Positions 23,154-33,855 of a stretch of DNA of 33,929 nucleotides are shown piece by piece. The notes below the pieces were generated by a model. The model saw only the letters and a program-made list of their open reading frames with translations. It was not told the DNA's origin and did not search any database. The stretch lies in assembly GCA_023896275.1 (NCBI GenBank), contig MLDA01000028.1, positions 1 through 33,929 on the forward strand, given 5' to 3'. Origin of the DNA: Kocuria rosea subsp. polaris. Lineage in GTDB: Bacteria; Actinomycetota; Actinomycetes; Actinomycetales; Micrococcaceae. A program made the translations under genes and the position numbers. The first letter of the stretch is position 1, and every line of letters starts with the position of its first letter.

Positions 23154-24128
23154 TTAGTACGTGAAGAGGCGGTCGAGGGCTTCGAGCAGCTTGTCGATGT
23201 CCGGCAGGTAGTCTTCCTCGACCTTCGCCACCGGGTACGGCATGTGGAACCCGCCGACGCGCAGCACCGGGGCCTCGAGGGAGAGGAACGCCCGCTCGGA
23301 GACGCGGGAGGCGATCTCGCCGCCGATGCCGCCGAAGGTGGGGGCCTCGTGGGCGACGATGAGCCGGCCGGTCTTCTCGACGGAGGCGACCACGGTGTCG
23401 AAGTCGATCGGGCTGATCGAGCGCAGGTCCACGACCTCAACGCTGTAGCCGTCCTCCTCGGCCGCGTCGGCGGCGGCGAGGGCGACCGGCACGAGCGGGC
23501 CGTACGCGACGATCGTGGCGTGGTGGCCCTCGCGCACGATCTGGGCCTTGAACGCGTCCAGCGCGGGGCGCTCGGTGTCCACCTCGCCCTTGAGCCAGTA
23601 GCGGCGCTTGGGCTCGAAGACGATGACCGGGTCCTCGCACGCGATCGCCTGCTGGATCATCCAGTAGGCGTCCTGGGCGTTCGAGGGGGTGATGATGCGC
23701 AGCCCCGCCGTGTGGGCGAAGAGCGCCTCGGGCGACTCGGAGTGGTGCTCGACGGAGCCGATGCCGCCGCCGTAGGGGATACGGATGACGACGGGGACCG
23801 TGAGCCGGCCCTCGGAGCGGGCGCGCATCTTGGCCAGCTGCGTCGTGATCTGGTTGAAGCCGGGGAAGACGAACCCGTCGAACTGGATCTCGGCGACGGG
23901 GCGGTAGCCGCGCAGCGCCATGCCGATACACGTGCCGATGATCCCGGATTCGGCGAGCGGGGAGTCGATCACACGGCGCGTGCCGAAGTCGGCCAGCAGC
24001 CCGTCCGTGATGCGGTAGACGCCGCCGAGGCGGCCGATGTCCTCGCCGATGAGCAGGGACTTCTCATCAGATTCGAGGCTGCGGCGCAGCCCGGAGTTGA
24101 TGGCCTTCGCGATGGTCATCGTGGTCAT
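23154..24128 (-). CDS. bkdB: Branched-chain 2-oxoacid dehydrogenase E1 beta subunit
   Basis: A 324-residue transketolase-like beta subunit of the thiamine-diphosphate-dependent E1. It begins [11 protein letters not shown], then has I-G-E-D-I-G near 30, the E-S-G-I-I-G-T segment, and F-P-G-F-N-Q-I and H-H-S-E-S-P-E in the middle. With the alpha subunit it forms the alpha2beta2 E1 that decarboxylates branched 2-oxoacids. The ATG at 24128 overlaps the alpha stop by ATGA and has GGGAGG before it; the longer reading from 24182 would start inside the alpha gene. The length matches the family. Confidence 0.93.
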   Translation of the reverse strand: MTTMTIAKAINSGLRRSLESDEKSLLIGEDIGRLGGVYRITDGLLADFGTRRVIDSPLAESGIIGTCIGMALRGYRPVAEIQFDGFVFPGFNQITTQLAKMRARSEGRLTVPVVIRIPYGGGIGSVEHHSESPEALFAHTAGLRIITPSNAQDAYWMIQQAIACEDPVIVFEPKRRYWLKGEVDTERPALDAFKAQIVREGHHATIVAYGPLVPVALAAADAAEEDGYSVEVVDLRSISPIDFDTVVASVEKTGRLIVAHEAPTFGGIGGEIASRVSERAFLSLEAPVLRVGGFHMPYPVAKVEEDYLPDIDKLLEALDRLFTY

Positions 24129-25309
24129 CGTGCGCCTCCCGCGTGGTTGTCGGCGAAGCCGGCTTCGTACTGGCGGAACCACTCGGATTCCTCACGGATG
24201 AGCGGGTGCGCCTCCGCGTAGACGTTGTTGAACGAGTCCGCGAGGACCGGGTCGGGGAACGTGAACGCCTTGGCGCGCACGCCTGCGGCCATCTCGTCCG
24301 CGTCGGCGGCTACCTGCTCGAAGAAGGCGTCGTCGCCGGCGCCGGAGGAACGCAGGTAGGCCTCGAGCCGCAGCAGCGGGTCCTTCGGCTCCCAAGACTG
24401 CTCCTCCTCGGAGGCCCGGTACTTGGTCGGGTCGTCGGCGGTCGTGTGGGCGCTCATGCGGTATGTGACCGCCTCGATGAAGACAGGGCCGTCGCCGCGG
24501 CGGGCGTGCTCGAGGGCGTAACGCGTGACGGCGAGGCACGCGAGGACGTCGTTGCCGTCGACGCGGAGCCCCTCGAAGCCGTAGCCGGCGGCGCGGGAGG
24601 CCAGCGGGACCTTGGACTGGACCTCGAACGGCACCGAGATCGCCCACTGGTTGTTCTGGCAGAAGAAGACGATCGGCGCGTCGAAGCTGGCGGCGAAGAC
24701 CATCGATTCGTGCACGTCACCTTCGGATGAGGACCCGTCGCCGAAGTACGCGACGACGGCGTCACCCTCAGCAGCGCGGCGCTCGGCGTCCCAGTCGGCC
24801 TGGTCGTGGTTGATGCCCATCGCGTACCCGGTCGCATGCGGCACCTGCGCGGCGAGCACCATCGTGTACATGTGGAAGTTGTTCTCCCGGGGGTCCCAGC
24901 CGCCGTTGGAGACGCCGCGGAAGATGCGCAGCATCTCGGCGAAGTCGACCTGGCGGGTCCAGGCGACGCCGTGCTCGCGGTAGGTCGGGAAGACGTAGTC
25001 GCCGGGACGCGTGGCGCGGCCGGACCCGATCTGGGCGGCCTCCTGACCGCGGCACGGGACCCAGAGCGCGAGCTGGCCCTGGCGCTGCAGCGCGGTTGCC
25101 TCGACGTCGAACCGGCGCGTCAGGGCCATGTCGCGGTAGATGCTGCGCAGCTCGTCGGCGTCGACGTCCGCCACGTAGGCGGAGAACCGCTCGTCGGCAT
25201 GCAGCTCGCCGCGCTCGTCGAGCAGCTGAATCAGCGGCCCGTCGGCGGCGGCGGCGTCGGGCGTCATGAGCCCGTCGCTCGCCGGGGAGGCCTGAGAGGT
25301 CGTCGCCAT
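24125..25309 (-). CDS. bkdA: Branched-chain 2-oxoacid dehydrogenase E1 alpha subunit
   Basis: A 394-residue E1 alpha subunit binding thiamine diphosphate through G-D-G-S-S-S-E-G and the following C-Q-N-N-Q-W-A-I-S. It also has the Y-R-E-H-G region and the Y-R-M-S-A-H-T-T-A-D-D-P-T loop that carries the catalytic histidine in this family. The N-terminal ~45 residues are an extension typical of actinobacterial versions. It catalyses decarboxylation of the 2-oxoacids from Val, Leu and Ile, feeding catabolism and branched fatty-acid primers. AAGGGA precedes the ATG at 25309. It is the first gene of the bkd operon; a 38-bp palindrome lies 69 bp upstream. Confidence 0.93.
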   Translation of the reverse strand: MATTSQASPASDGLMTPDAAAADGPLIQLLDERGELHADERFSAYVADVDADELRSIYRDMALTRRFDVEATALQRQGQLALWVPCRGQEAAQIGSGRATRPGDYVFPTYREHGVAWTRQVDFAEMLRIFRGVSNGGWDPRENNFHMYTMVLAAQVPHATGYAMGINHDQADWDAERRAAEGDAVVAYFGDGSSSEGDVHESMVFAASFDAPIVFFCQNNQWAISVPFEVQSKVPLASRAAGYGFEGLRVDGNDVLACLAVTRYALEHARRGDGPVFIEAVTYRMSAHTTADDPTKYRASEEEQSWEPKDPLLRLEAYLRSSGAGDDAFFEQVAADADEMAAGVRAKAFTFPDPVLADSFNNVYAEAHPLIREESEWFRQYEAGFADNHAGGAR

Positions 25310-25377
25310 GCGGTGTCCCTTCGCATCGGGGGTGTTGATCGTCTCAACGTTCAATTCTGACGTGGTGTTCCAACGAA

Positions 25378-25415
25378 ATATGCCGCTTGCGGAATGCATT
25401 CCGCGAGCGGCATAT
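25378..25415. promoter_or_regulatory. 38-bp near-perfect palindrome upstream of the bkd operon
   Basis: The sequence reads the same on both strands apart from one mismatched pair (25387 against 25406). Its core is GCGGAATGCATTCCGC and its outer arms are ATATGCCGCT / AGCGGCATAT. It lies between the aminotransferase stop (25472) and the bkdA start (25309). It could be a dimer or tetramer operator for the bkd operon, or a terminator-like stem for the aminotransferase transcript (minus-strand run TTTCGTT after it). Confidence 0.6.
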
Positions 25416-25471
25416 GTACGGAAGTCCTGTACCAGCCTACTGGTCGGAACCGGACTTGCGGCGAATTAGAC

Positions 25472-26659
25472 CTACTTTGAAAGCCGGGGCTTCGTTGGAT
25501 AGTTCCTACAAATTTCAAGGAATCGCGAGTTCGCCTCGGGTTCGCCGATGCTGACGCGCACGCCCTCGCCAGCGAACGCGCGCACCGAGAGCGCGTGCGT
25601 GGCAGCGTAGGCGGCAAAATCCGCGGCGGCGTCGCCGAGCTTCAGCCAGACGAAGTTTCCCTGCGCCTCGGGGATCTCCCAACCGATGTCCGCCAGCCCG
25701 GAGACCACGCGGCGACGCTCCTGCACGAGGGATTCGACGCGCTCGGCCACGGTGTCGGCGTTCTCGAGGGAGGCGATCGCCGCCCGCTCAGCCAGCGTCG
25801 AAACCGCGAACGGCGTCGCAATGACGCGCAGGTGAGCGGTGATCTCCGGCCGGGTGATCGAGTAGCCGACGCGCAGGTTCGCCAGGCCGTGCGCCTTGGA
25901 GAAGGTCCGCAGCACAGCCACGTTGGGGTGCTTGCGGTACATCTCGATGCCGTCGACGGCGTCGTCGTCGCGCACGAACTCGGTGTAGGCCTCGTCGATC
26001 ACCACAAGCACGTTCCGCGGGACGGCCGCGATGAATCGCTCGACCTCGTCGGTGCGCAGGATCGGCCCGGTCGGATTGTTGGGGGTGCACAGCACGACGA
26101 CGGTGGTCCGCTCGTTGACGGCGGCGGCCATCGCGTCGAGGTCGTGGCGTCCGTCGTCGAGGACCGGGACCTCGACCGCGCGGGCACCCGCGGTGCCGAC
26201 GACGATCGGGTAGGCCTCGAAGGACCGCCACGCGTAGACAACCTCGTCCTGGACGCCGTCCTCGTTCTGCCCGGCGAAGGTGTTCAGGATCTGGGTCAGG
26301 GCGCCCAGGGAGCCGGCCCCGGTGACGATGTCCTCGGCCGGCACGTCCAGGTATTCGGACAATGCGCCGCGCAGCGCAGTCGAGAGTGGGTCCGGGTAGC
26401 GGAAGGTGCCGACGTGCTCGCGGATGGCGTCGAGAACGGCCGGGATCGGCGGCAGCGGGTTCTCGTTGGAGGAGAGCTTGTAGGAGGTCAGCCCCTCGAT
26501 CGGCACCGGCGGTTTTCCGGCCGCGTACTTCGGGAGACGGTCCAGCACGGGTCGCGGCTGGACCGCGTTCGCCTGCAGGGGGGTGGTCTGCGGTTCCGTT
26601 GCTGTCTCTAGGTTCTGCGCGCCCGCTTCGTCGCGAGCCGCACTGCTGTATTGCGTCAT
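25472..26659 (-). CDS. pat: HisC2/Pat-type aminotransferase (histidinol-phosphate / aromatic amino-acid aminotransferase)
   Basis: A 395-residue fold-type I PLP aminotransferase. It has S-S-N-E-N-P near the N-terminus, T-P-N-N-P-T-G-P, D-E-A-Y-T-E-F, and the Schiff-base lysine K255 in T-F-S-K-A-H-G-L-A-N-L-R-V-G-Y. Members of this group close to bkd genes in actinobacteria are usually annotated as histidinol-phosphate or phenylalanine aminotransferase; the absence of his genes nearby favours the Pat reading but does not prove it. The N-terminal ~40 residues are an unconserved extension. The ATG at 26659 follows TATCCT by 6 nt without a ribosome site, implying a leaderless mRNA. It diverges from the nitrate transporter. 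Confidence 0.88.
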   Translation of the reverse strand: MTQYSSAARDEAGAQNLETATEPQTTPLQANAVQPRPVLDRLPKYAAGKPPVPIEGLTSYKLSSNENPLPPIPAVLDAIREHVGTFRYPDPLSTALRGALSEYLDVPAEDIVTGAGSLGALTQILNTFAGQNEDGVQDEVVYAWRSFEAYPIVVGTAGARAVEVPVLDDGRHDLDAMAAAVNERTTVVVLCTPNNPTGPILRTDEVERFIAAVPRNVLVVIDEAYTEFVRDDDAVDGIEMYRKHPNVAVLRTFSKAHGLANLRVGYSITRPEITAHLRVIATPFAVSTLAERAAIASLENADTVAERVESLVQERRRVVSGLADIGWEIPEAQGNFVWLKLGDAAADFAAYAATHALSVRAFAGEGVRVSIGEPEANSRFLEICRNYPTKPRLSK

Positions 26660-26665
26660 ACAGAC

Positions 26666-26671
26666 AGGATA
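26666..26671 (-). promoter_or_regulatory. Leaderless -10 box (TATCCT) of the aminotransferase gene
   Basis: TATCCT on the minus strand is separated by 6 nt from the ATG at 26659. No Shine-Dalgarno-like purine run lies between. Confidence 0.5.
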
Positions 26672-26767
26672 TCGCCGCGGGCAACTCGGCCGTGACGGGC
26701 ATCACCGCCGTGAGCAGATGACGAACCGTGACCAGAGAAACCCCATCTCAGCAGGGGGTACGCAACT

Positions 26768-26796
26768 TCTCACGCGACGCATCCAGGGGCGTGAGA
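26768..26796. promoter_or_regulatory. Inverted repeat TCTCACGC-N13-GCGTGAGA in the narK upstream region
   Basis: The 8-bp perfect arms (26768-26775, 26789-26796) lie about 107 bp before narK and about 110 bp before the divergent aminotransferase. It may be a regulator site for nitrate assimilation; it does not match a GlnR box that I can recognise. Confidence 0.35.
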
Positions 26797-26902
26797 GTAG
26801 ATTGAAGTAAGCGCAACACGATGAAACGCGTCGTGAAATCTTCGCCGGGCAGGCTTGGAACCATCGACCAAGCACCGCCAACTCACGCGGAGGACAACCA
26901 TC

Positions 26903-28300
26903 ATGAGCACCACTGATCGCACGGCGACGCCCCCGCCCGTCGCCCCAGAACGTCAACCTGCCACGCTCGACATGCGACCCGGACGCTGGGTCGACAACTG
27001 GGACTCCGAGAACCTGCACTTCTGGGAGTCGATCGGCCGACGCACCGCGAAGACGAACCTCAAGTGGTCGATCTTCGCCGAGTTCCTCGGCTTCGTCGTC
27101 TGGCAGCTCTGGTCCGTGACGGCCGTGTTCCTGCCGCAGGCCGGATTCGACCTGAGCACCAGCCAGCTGTTCTGGCTGATCTCGATCCCGGCACTGGTGG
27201 GCGCCACGCTGCGCATCCCCTACACGTTCATGATCGCGCGCTTCGGCGGCCGCAACTGGACGATCGCCTCCGCCCTGCTGCTGCTCATCCCCGCCGTGGG
27301 CCTCGCGCTGGCCGTGTCCAACCCGGCGACGCCGTTCGCCGTCCTGCTGTTTCTCGCCGGCACCGCCGGCTTCGGCGGCGGCAACTTCGCCTCCTCGATG
27401 GCCAACATCACCTACTTCTACCCTGACCGCGAGAAGGGTTGGGCGCTGGGGCTGAACGCTGCCGGCGGAAACCTCGGAGCCGCCGTCGTGCAGCTGGTCG
27501 TCCCGATCGCCGTGACCATCTTTGCCGCCACCGCCCTGAACCTGCCCATGGCCGGCTGGATCTGGGTCCCGTTCATCCTGCTGGCGGCCTTCGGCGCCCG
27601 CAAGTACATGCACAACCTCTCCCACGCGAAGGGCGATATCACCGGCGCGGTGGCCGCGCTGAAGGAGAAGCACCTGTGGGTCATCTCCTTCCTCTACATC
27701 GGCACGTTCGGCTCCTTCATCGGCTTCTCCGCCGTCTTCCCAAAGCTCATCGCCGACACGTTCCCCGAGTTCTCGACGTTCTCAATCGTCTCCGCTTCGC
27801 TGTCGTTGTCCTTCCTCGGCCCGCTGGTCGGCTCGCTGTCCCGCCCCTACGGCGGCAAGCTCGCCGACCGCATCGGCGGTGCCCGCATCACGATCGTGTC
27901 CTTCGCCGTCATGGCGCTCATCACCGTGGGCGTGGTCCTCACGCTCCCGCTCGGCAACTTCTGGGTCTTCCTGGGCCTGTTCCTGCTGCTGTTCACGGCC
28001 AGCGGCATCGCCAACGGCTCGACCTACAAGATGATCCCCACCGTGTTCTCGCTGCAGTCCGTCGACCGCAACGACGGCGTCTCGGCCGAGCGCAAGGCCT
28101 CGGCCGCCCTCGGCCTCATCTCGGCCATCGGAGCGTACGGCGGTTTCATGATCCCGCAGGCGCTCGGCTTCTCGGCCTCGACGACCGGCGCCTACAACGC
28201 GGCGTTCATCGGCTTCGTCATCGCCTACGTGGTCATGATGGCCGTGACCTGGTTCTTCTATCTTCGCCCCGGCACCGTGTTCGCCCGCCAGGGCGTCTAA
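26903..28300 (+). CDS. narK: NarK/NasA-type nitrate/nitrite transporter (MFS)
   Basis: A 465-residue MFS protein with 12 predicted helices after a ~60-residue cytosolic N-terminus. Nitrate-signature-like segments are seen: G-N-F-A-S-S-M-A-N-I near helix 5 and A-S-G-I-A-N-G-S-T-Y-K-M near helix 11. These Gly/Ser/Asn-rich stretches characterise the NNP family. R-I-P-Y-T-F in helix 2 carries the substrate-site arginine expected of NarK proteins. It imports nitrate for the reductase encoded directly downstream (17-nt gap). CGGAGGA precedes the ATG at 26903; an in-frame ATG at 26855 has no such site. Export of nitrite is also possible. Confidence 0.93.
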   Translation: MSTTDRTATPPPVAPERQPATLDMRPGRWVDNWDSENLHFWESIGRRTAKTNLKWSIFAEFLGFVVWQLWSVTAVFLPQAGFDLSTSQLFWLISIPALVGATLRIPYTFMIARFGGRNWTIASALLLLIPAVGLALAVSNPATPFAVLLFLAGTAGFGGGNFASSMANITYFYPDREKGWALGLNAAGGNLGAAVVQLVVPIAVTIFAATALNLPMAGWIWVPFILLAAFGARKYMHNLSHAKGDITGAVAALKEKHLWVISFLYIGTFGSFIGFSAVFPKLIADTFPEFSTFSIVSASLSLSFLGPLVGSLSRPYGGKLADRIGGARITIVSFAVMALITVGVVLTLPLGNFWVFLGLFLLLFTASGIANGSTYKMIPTVFSLQSVDRNDGVSAERKASAALGLISAIGAYGGFMIPQALGFSASTTGAYNAAFIGFVIAYVVMMAVTWFFYLRPGTVFARQGV

Positions 28301-28317
28301 AGAGGCTATCCCCCACC

Positions 28318-30662
<2,345 letters not shown>

Positions 30663-30666
<4 letters not shown>

Positions 30667-32219
30667 GCGCGGAACGCATCGTGGTGATCGGGTTCGGGCC
30701 GGTGTCGGCCCGGCTCGTCGAGGACCTGCTGCCCACGCTGGCCGCCGGCGAGATCGAACTGACCGTCCTGGGCGCGGAGCCGCACGCGGCGTACAACCGC
30801 GTCATGGTCGGCGAGGTCGGTGGCGGCCGCACCGACGTCGAGGCCATCTCGATGGCCGACGTCGACGAGCTGCGGGGGCAGGGCGTCGACGTGCGCGTCG
30901 GCGCGATCGTGAAACGGGTCGACCGCTCCCGCCGGCACGTCGTGCTCGAGACGGGCGAGGCGCTAGCCTACGACCGGGTCGTGTTCGCGACCGGCGCGCG
31001 ACCGGTGCTGCCGACCCTGCGCGGACTGAACTTCGCGCCCCACGTCGAACCCGAGCTGCCCCCCGGCGTCGCCGCGCTGCGCGACCTGGAGGACGCGGCG
31101 GCCCTGCGGGGCGTGATCGAGGCGCGCGGCCGCGTCGTCGTGCTCGGCGGCGGCGTGCTCGGCGTCGAGGCCGCCCTCCTGGTCCAGGAGCAGGGCGGCC
31201 AGGCCGTGCTCGTGCACAACGGCGACTTTCCGATGGCCCGCGCCGTCGACGCCGACGCCGGCCGGCTGCTCTCCGCGCGGCTGTGCGCGGCGGGCGTGCA
31301 GCTCGTCCCGTCGGCCACGGCCGTCGGCGTGCGCGAGGAGCGGGACTCCTTCTCCGGGCTCGAGCTCGACGACGGCACGGTGGTTGAGGGTGACCTGCTC
31401 GTCCTGTCGATCGGCGTGCGCCCGCGCGACGAGATTGCAGCCGGGTGCGGCCTGACCACGGGCGGCGGCATCCACGTGGACCGGGGCCTCTGCGCCGACA
31501 CCGAGGACCGGGTCTTCGCAATCGGTGACTGCGCCGCCGTCGACGGCGCCCGCCCCTCCGGCCTAATCGGGCCGGGCTGGTCGCAGGCGAGCTGGCTCGC
31601 CGGATACTTCGCCACGCACCGCGTCCGCAACCCCTTCCTCGACGGCCCCGTCGACGAGAAGGCCGAGGCCCGGCGCGCGGCTGAAGACCCGTACGCCGCG
31701 GGCGTGCCCCGGGAGCTGCCCGGCGTCATCCTGCTCAAGGCCCGCGGCATCGACGTGGCCGCCGGCGGTCAGGTCGACGTGGGCCTGTGGGACGAGGGGC
31801 CGCAACGCGTCTCCGTCTGGGCGGATCCGCGGCAGGGCAAGTACGTCAAGATGGTCACCGAGGACGGCGTGCTCTCGGGGTTCGTGGCGATCGGCATGCC
31901 GCGCACGGCCGCCGAGCTGGTCATGCTCTACGAGCGCGGCCGGGAACTGCCCGCGGACCGCACCACCCTCTTCCGGCTGGACGACGCGGCGATGTCGGTC
32001 GAGGCCGACCCGTCACCCGACGACGTGCTGTGCCGCTGTTCGGGCGCCACCCACGGCCAGGTCGTCGAGGCACGGGACGCCGGCAATGCGAGCGTCGAAG
32101 CGATCGGCTCCGCGTGCCGCGCGGGCACCGGCTGCGGCGGCTGCCGCGACAAGATCGAGGCGATCCTCGCCGCCGCACCGGCCACGAGCGGCGACGCGGA
32201 GGGCCTCGTCAGGGCCTGA
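30663..32219 (+). CDS. nasB: Nitrate reductase electron-transfer subunit (FAD, BFD-type [2Fe-2S])
   Basis: A 518-residue NirB-like flavoprotein that passes electrons from NAD(P)H to the nitrate reductase. FAD-binding I-G-F-G-P-V-S-A-R is at the N-terminus, NAD(P)-binding V-L-G-G-G-V-L-G-V-E-A near 161-171, and a second FAD motif A-I-G-D-C near 287. A NirB-like dimer/rubredoxin-binding region follows (~330-420). The C-terminal BFD domain has C457-x-C459 and C491-x2-C494 for one [2Fe-2S] cluster. It has no sirohaem domain, so it is not a nitrite reductase. The ATG at 30663 overlaps the nasC stop. The last 61 bp of the gene are duplicated at the right window edge (from 33856). Confidence 0.92.
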
Positions 32220-32232
32220 TCACCCGGGATCG
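32159..32232 (+). repeat. Direct repeat, left copy (3' end of nasB plus flanking 13 bp)
   Basis: It matches 33856-33929 over all 74 bases with two differences. It covers the last 19 sense codons and stop of nasB and the 3' end of a leftward reading frame (D-P-G-stop). Confidence 0.95.
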
Positions 32233-32321
32233 AGCCAGTACGCGAGAACACCGGACATCATGATGGCGACTGACACGGCAAACACGGCCAGGCCGATGGC
32301 GATGACCTGAATTGGACCTCT
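32220..32321 (-). pseudogene. Truncated 3' end of a small membrane-protein gene
   Basis: A leftward open frame, convergent with nasB, encodes a hydrophobic helix and tail (I-A-I-G-L-A-V-F-A-V-S-V-A-I-M-M, then A-Y-W-L-D-P-G). It has no usable start: the frame is closed by TAA at 32324-32322, and only an ATT near 32312 is close to the AGAGG. It appears cut off where the transposase remnant begins. Its last bases are repeated at the window's right edge, where an intact copy may continue. Confidence 0.4.
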
Positions 32322-32329
32322 TTAAGTGC

Positions 32330-32866
32330 CACAGAGCGTCGAGGAGCTTTCTGGCCCCGCTGGTGAGCGATGTCTCGGTGTTCATCTGTTGGTCCCCGAG
32401 GCTGATCGTCACGGTTCGCAAGGGCCTAAGCGTGTTGACGACCTTCGTCAGGCTCAATCCCGAAGCGTCTTTCAGGTACCGGGCGACAGCGAGAGCGGTG
32501 AAAATGATCGTCAAGTGCGCTTCCACGGCGTCTTGAGTGCGGTGGAAAATCGGCCGGGCGCATCTTCGTGGCGTCGACATTGGTCACGTAGCCTTCCCGG
32601 CGTCGGCGACGAGGAGCCTGTCCGCGATCAGGTGGCGCTCTTGGAAGGAGCGGACCTCCGGGACGACCGTGTCGAAATCCAAGGTCGCCGTAGACGCCCT
32701 TGGTCACGCCCACGAGTAGCGTGGACGCTTCGGACTGGACGATCGCACGCACCGGTTCCCCTCCCCTCGGCCCGAGCAGAACCGAGACACTCGAGAATCC
32801 GCCACTGCCCGCGCTTCTCCTCCACGATCTGTACTGCGGTCGTCCCCGACGCGGTGTAGCCATGCC
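32330..32866 (-). pseudogene. IS1634-like (IS4-superfamily) transposase remnant
   Basis: Three pieces of one transposase are seen in order on the minus strand, in differing frames. The N-terminal piece is T-A-S-G-T-T-A-V-Q-I-V (~32866-32800). A middle piece has F-Q-E-R-H-L-I-A-D-R-L-L-V-A-D-A-G-K (~32690-32594), where the last Asp-Ala-Gly resembles the catalytic strand. The C-terminal piece starts R-P-I-F-H-R-T-Q-D-A-V-E-A-H-L (~32555-32340). Most of the core between them is deleted and stops and frameshifts are present, so it cannot be active. Terminal inverted repeats were not found. Confidence 0.7.
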
Positions 32867-32896
32867 GGGGGTCAGTGTTGGTGAGCGGGTAGCTGA

Positions 32897-33331
32897 TCAC
32901 GGAATGGGCATATCGCGCAAACGTCTGGAGACGAACAACCAATCTTCGAGTTGCTTCTTAGACATCGGCTCTTCCGGGCTCACTGACCAATCATGAAAAC
33001 CCTTTTCAGTGATCGATTCAGCCACATACTCAAGAACGCTCTTTTTTGATTCGGTCGCCATCGCCGCACCAATATGCTCCGCGTTCGGAACGTCGGAAAT
33101 TTCGGTGAGATATGCCTGAGCAAACCAATCCGCCGCTTCCGCTTGTAAGTAGGGGCTACTAAGTGAGTTGTACCAACGTGAAATGAACTCGGCATAGGGG
33201 GCGGAATCGGTCATGAAACCACTGCCGCAAAATAGTAGCTCTCGCACCCTTTGGGGAGTTAGACCAGCCGAACAATAGAGGGCTTCATCAATTTTGCCCT
33301 TATCCACTAGATTGCCAAGCTCATTATTCAT
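32897..33331 (-). CDS. AT-rich hypothetical protein in the degenerate island
   Basis: A 144-residue cytosolic protein, probably helical, with no recognised family or catalytic motif. It has a Trp/Tyr-rich middle (F-I-S-R-W-Y-N-S-L-S-S-P-Y-L, then A-D-W-F-A-Q-A-Y-L) and a charged C-terminus (M-S-K-K-Q-L-E-D-W-L-F). Its codons use many A- and T-ending forms, unlike the GC-ending codons of the rest of the window, so it was probably acquired from elsewhere. GGGTGGG lies 4 nt before the ATG at 33331; a GTG at 33340 is an alternative. It lies between two transposase remnants and may be a leftover cargo gene. The size and acidity recall immunity or antitoxin proteins, but that is only a guess. Confidence 0.65.
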   Translation of the reverse strand: MNNELGNLVDKGKIDEALYCSAGLTPQRVRELLFCGSGFMTDSAPYAEFISRWYNSLSSPYLQAEAADWFAQAYLTEISDVPNAEHIGAAMATESKKSVLEYVAESITEKGFHDWSVSPEEPMSKKQLEDWLFVSRRLRDMPIP

Positions 33332-33340
33332 TGAACCCAC

Positions 33341-33614
33341 CCGTTACTAACATGACAGCCATTGCGCGTTCGGACGGCAACGATCCTACCCTCTCATTTC
33401 CAAACATGCTCAATATATTCCGCGTTTCGATTCACTTTCCATTCGCACCCCTGCATCACAACATATGTTCATTCTGAGGCGTTGAGTGAATGCACGTGAT
33501 TTTCGGCCGCGCTACGAATTGCTGCTCTGAAAAACTACTTGAGCGCCACCTGCAATCCAATGCTGGCGACGATTGCAAGAATAACAGGAAGTACTTGCTG
33601 TTGCGCTTTTATCG
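33341..33614. other. AT-rich non-coding stretch with a membrane-helix fragment
   Basis: Mostly AT-rich DNA upstream of the orphan gene. TAGGAT on the minus strand near 33391-33386 is a possible -10 for it. At 33612-33535, minus strand, an open segment encodes Q-Q-Q-V-L-P-V-I-L-A-I-V-A-S-I-G-L and stops. It has no start codon and is broken off at the IS3 remnant, so it is treated as debris. Confidence 0.35.
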
Positions 33615-33855
33615 TACTTCGCCGGCTGGTTCTACGTCGCGTTCGACTGGACGTCTTCTCCTGACGAATCATCGGCCGGTAAGCCTCCACCCGCCTGCAC
33701 GCGGACCTGACCCTCGACGCCCGCGAGATAGACATCTGGCCACGCACGCAAGAGAGAGCGGACGTGACGGGCCCGGTCCACCACTCCGATCGAGGTGCGT
33801 ACCGTGCAGTGCGCTCCGACGAATCTCTCAAGGGTGCCGACTCGGTCGCCTCCAC
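33615..33855 (+). pseudogene. IS3-family integrase (OrfB) remnant
   Basis: Reading rightward, Y-F-A-G-W-F-Y-V-A-F is followed by a frameshift to L-D-V-F-S, a stop, R-I-I-G-R, a stop, then A-S-T-R-L-H-A-D-L-T-L-D-A-R-E-I-D-I-W and V-H-H-S-D-R-G-A-Y-R-A-V-R. This order (Y-V-A-F, D-V-F-S, R-I-x-G, L-D-A, H-H-S-D-R-G) is that of the DDE core of IS3-family OrfB, with the second catalytic Asp in H-S-D-R-G. Two in-frame stops, a frameshift and truncation at both ends show it is dead. It ends exactly where the duplicated nasB end starts. Confidence 0.8.

Noticed and set aside
21574-23157. Plus-strand open frame opposite the E2 gene
   Set aside because: The E2 domains are unmistakable on the minus strand; the opposite product is Arg/Leu-rich without motifs.
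27439-28317. Upstream extension of the nasC frame through most of narK
   Set aside because: The frame is open only because of high GC. The translation is Arg/Pro/His-rich without motifs, and the nitrate reductase similarity begins at the ATG at 28318.
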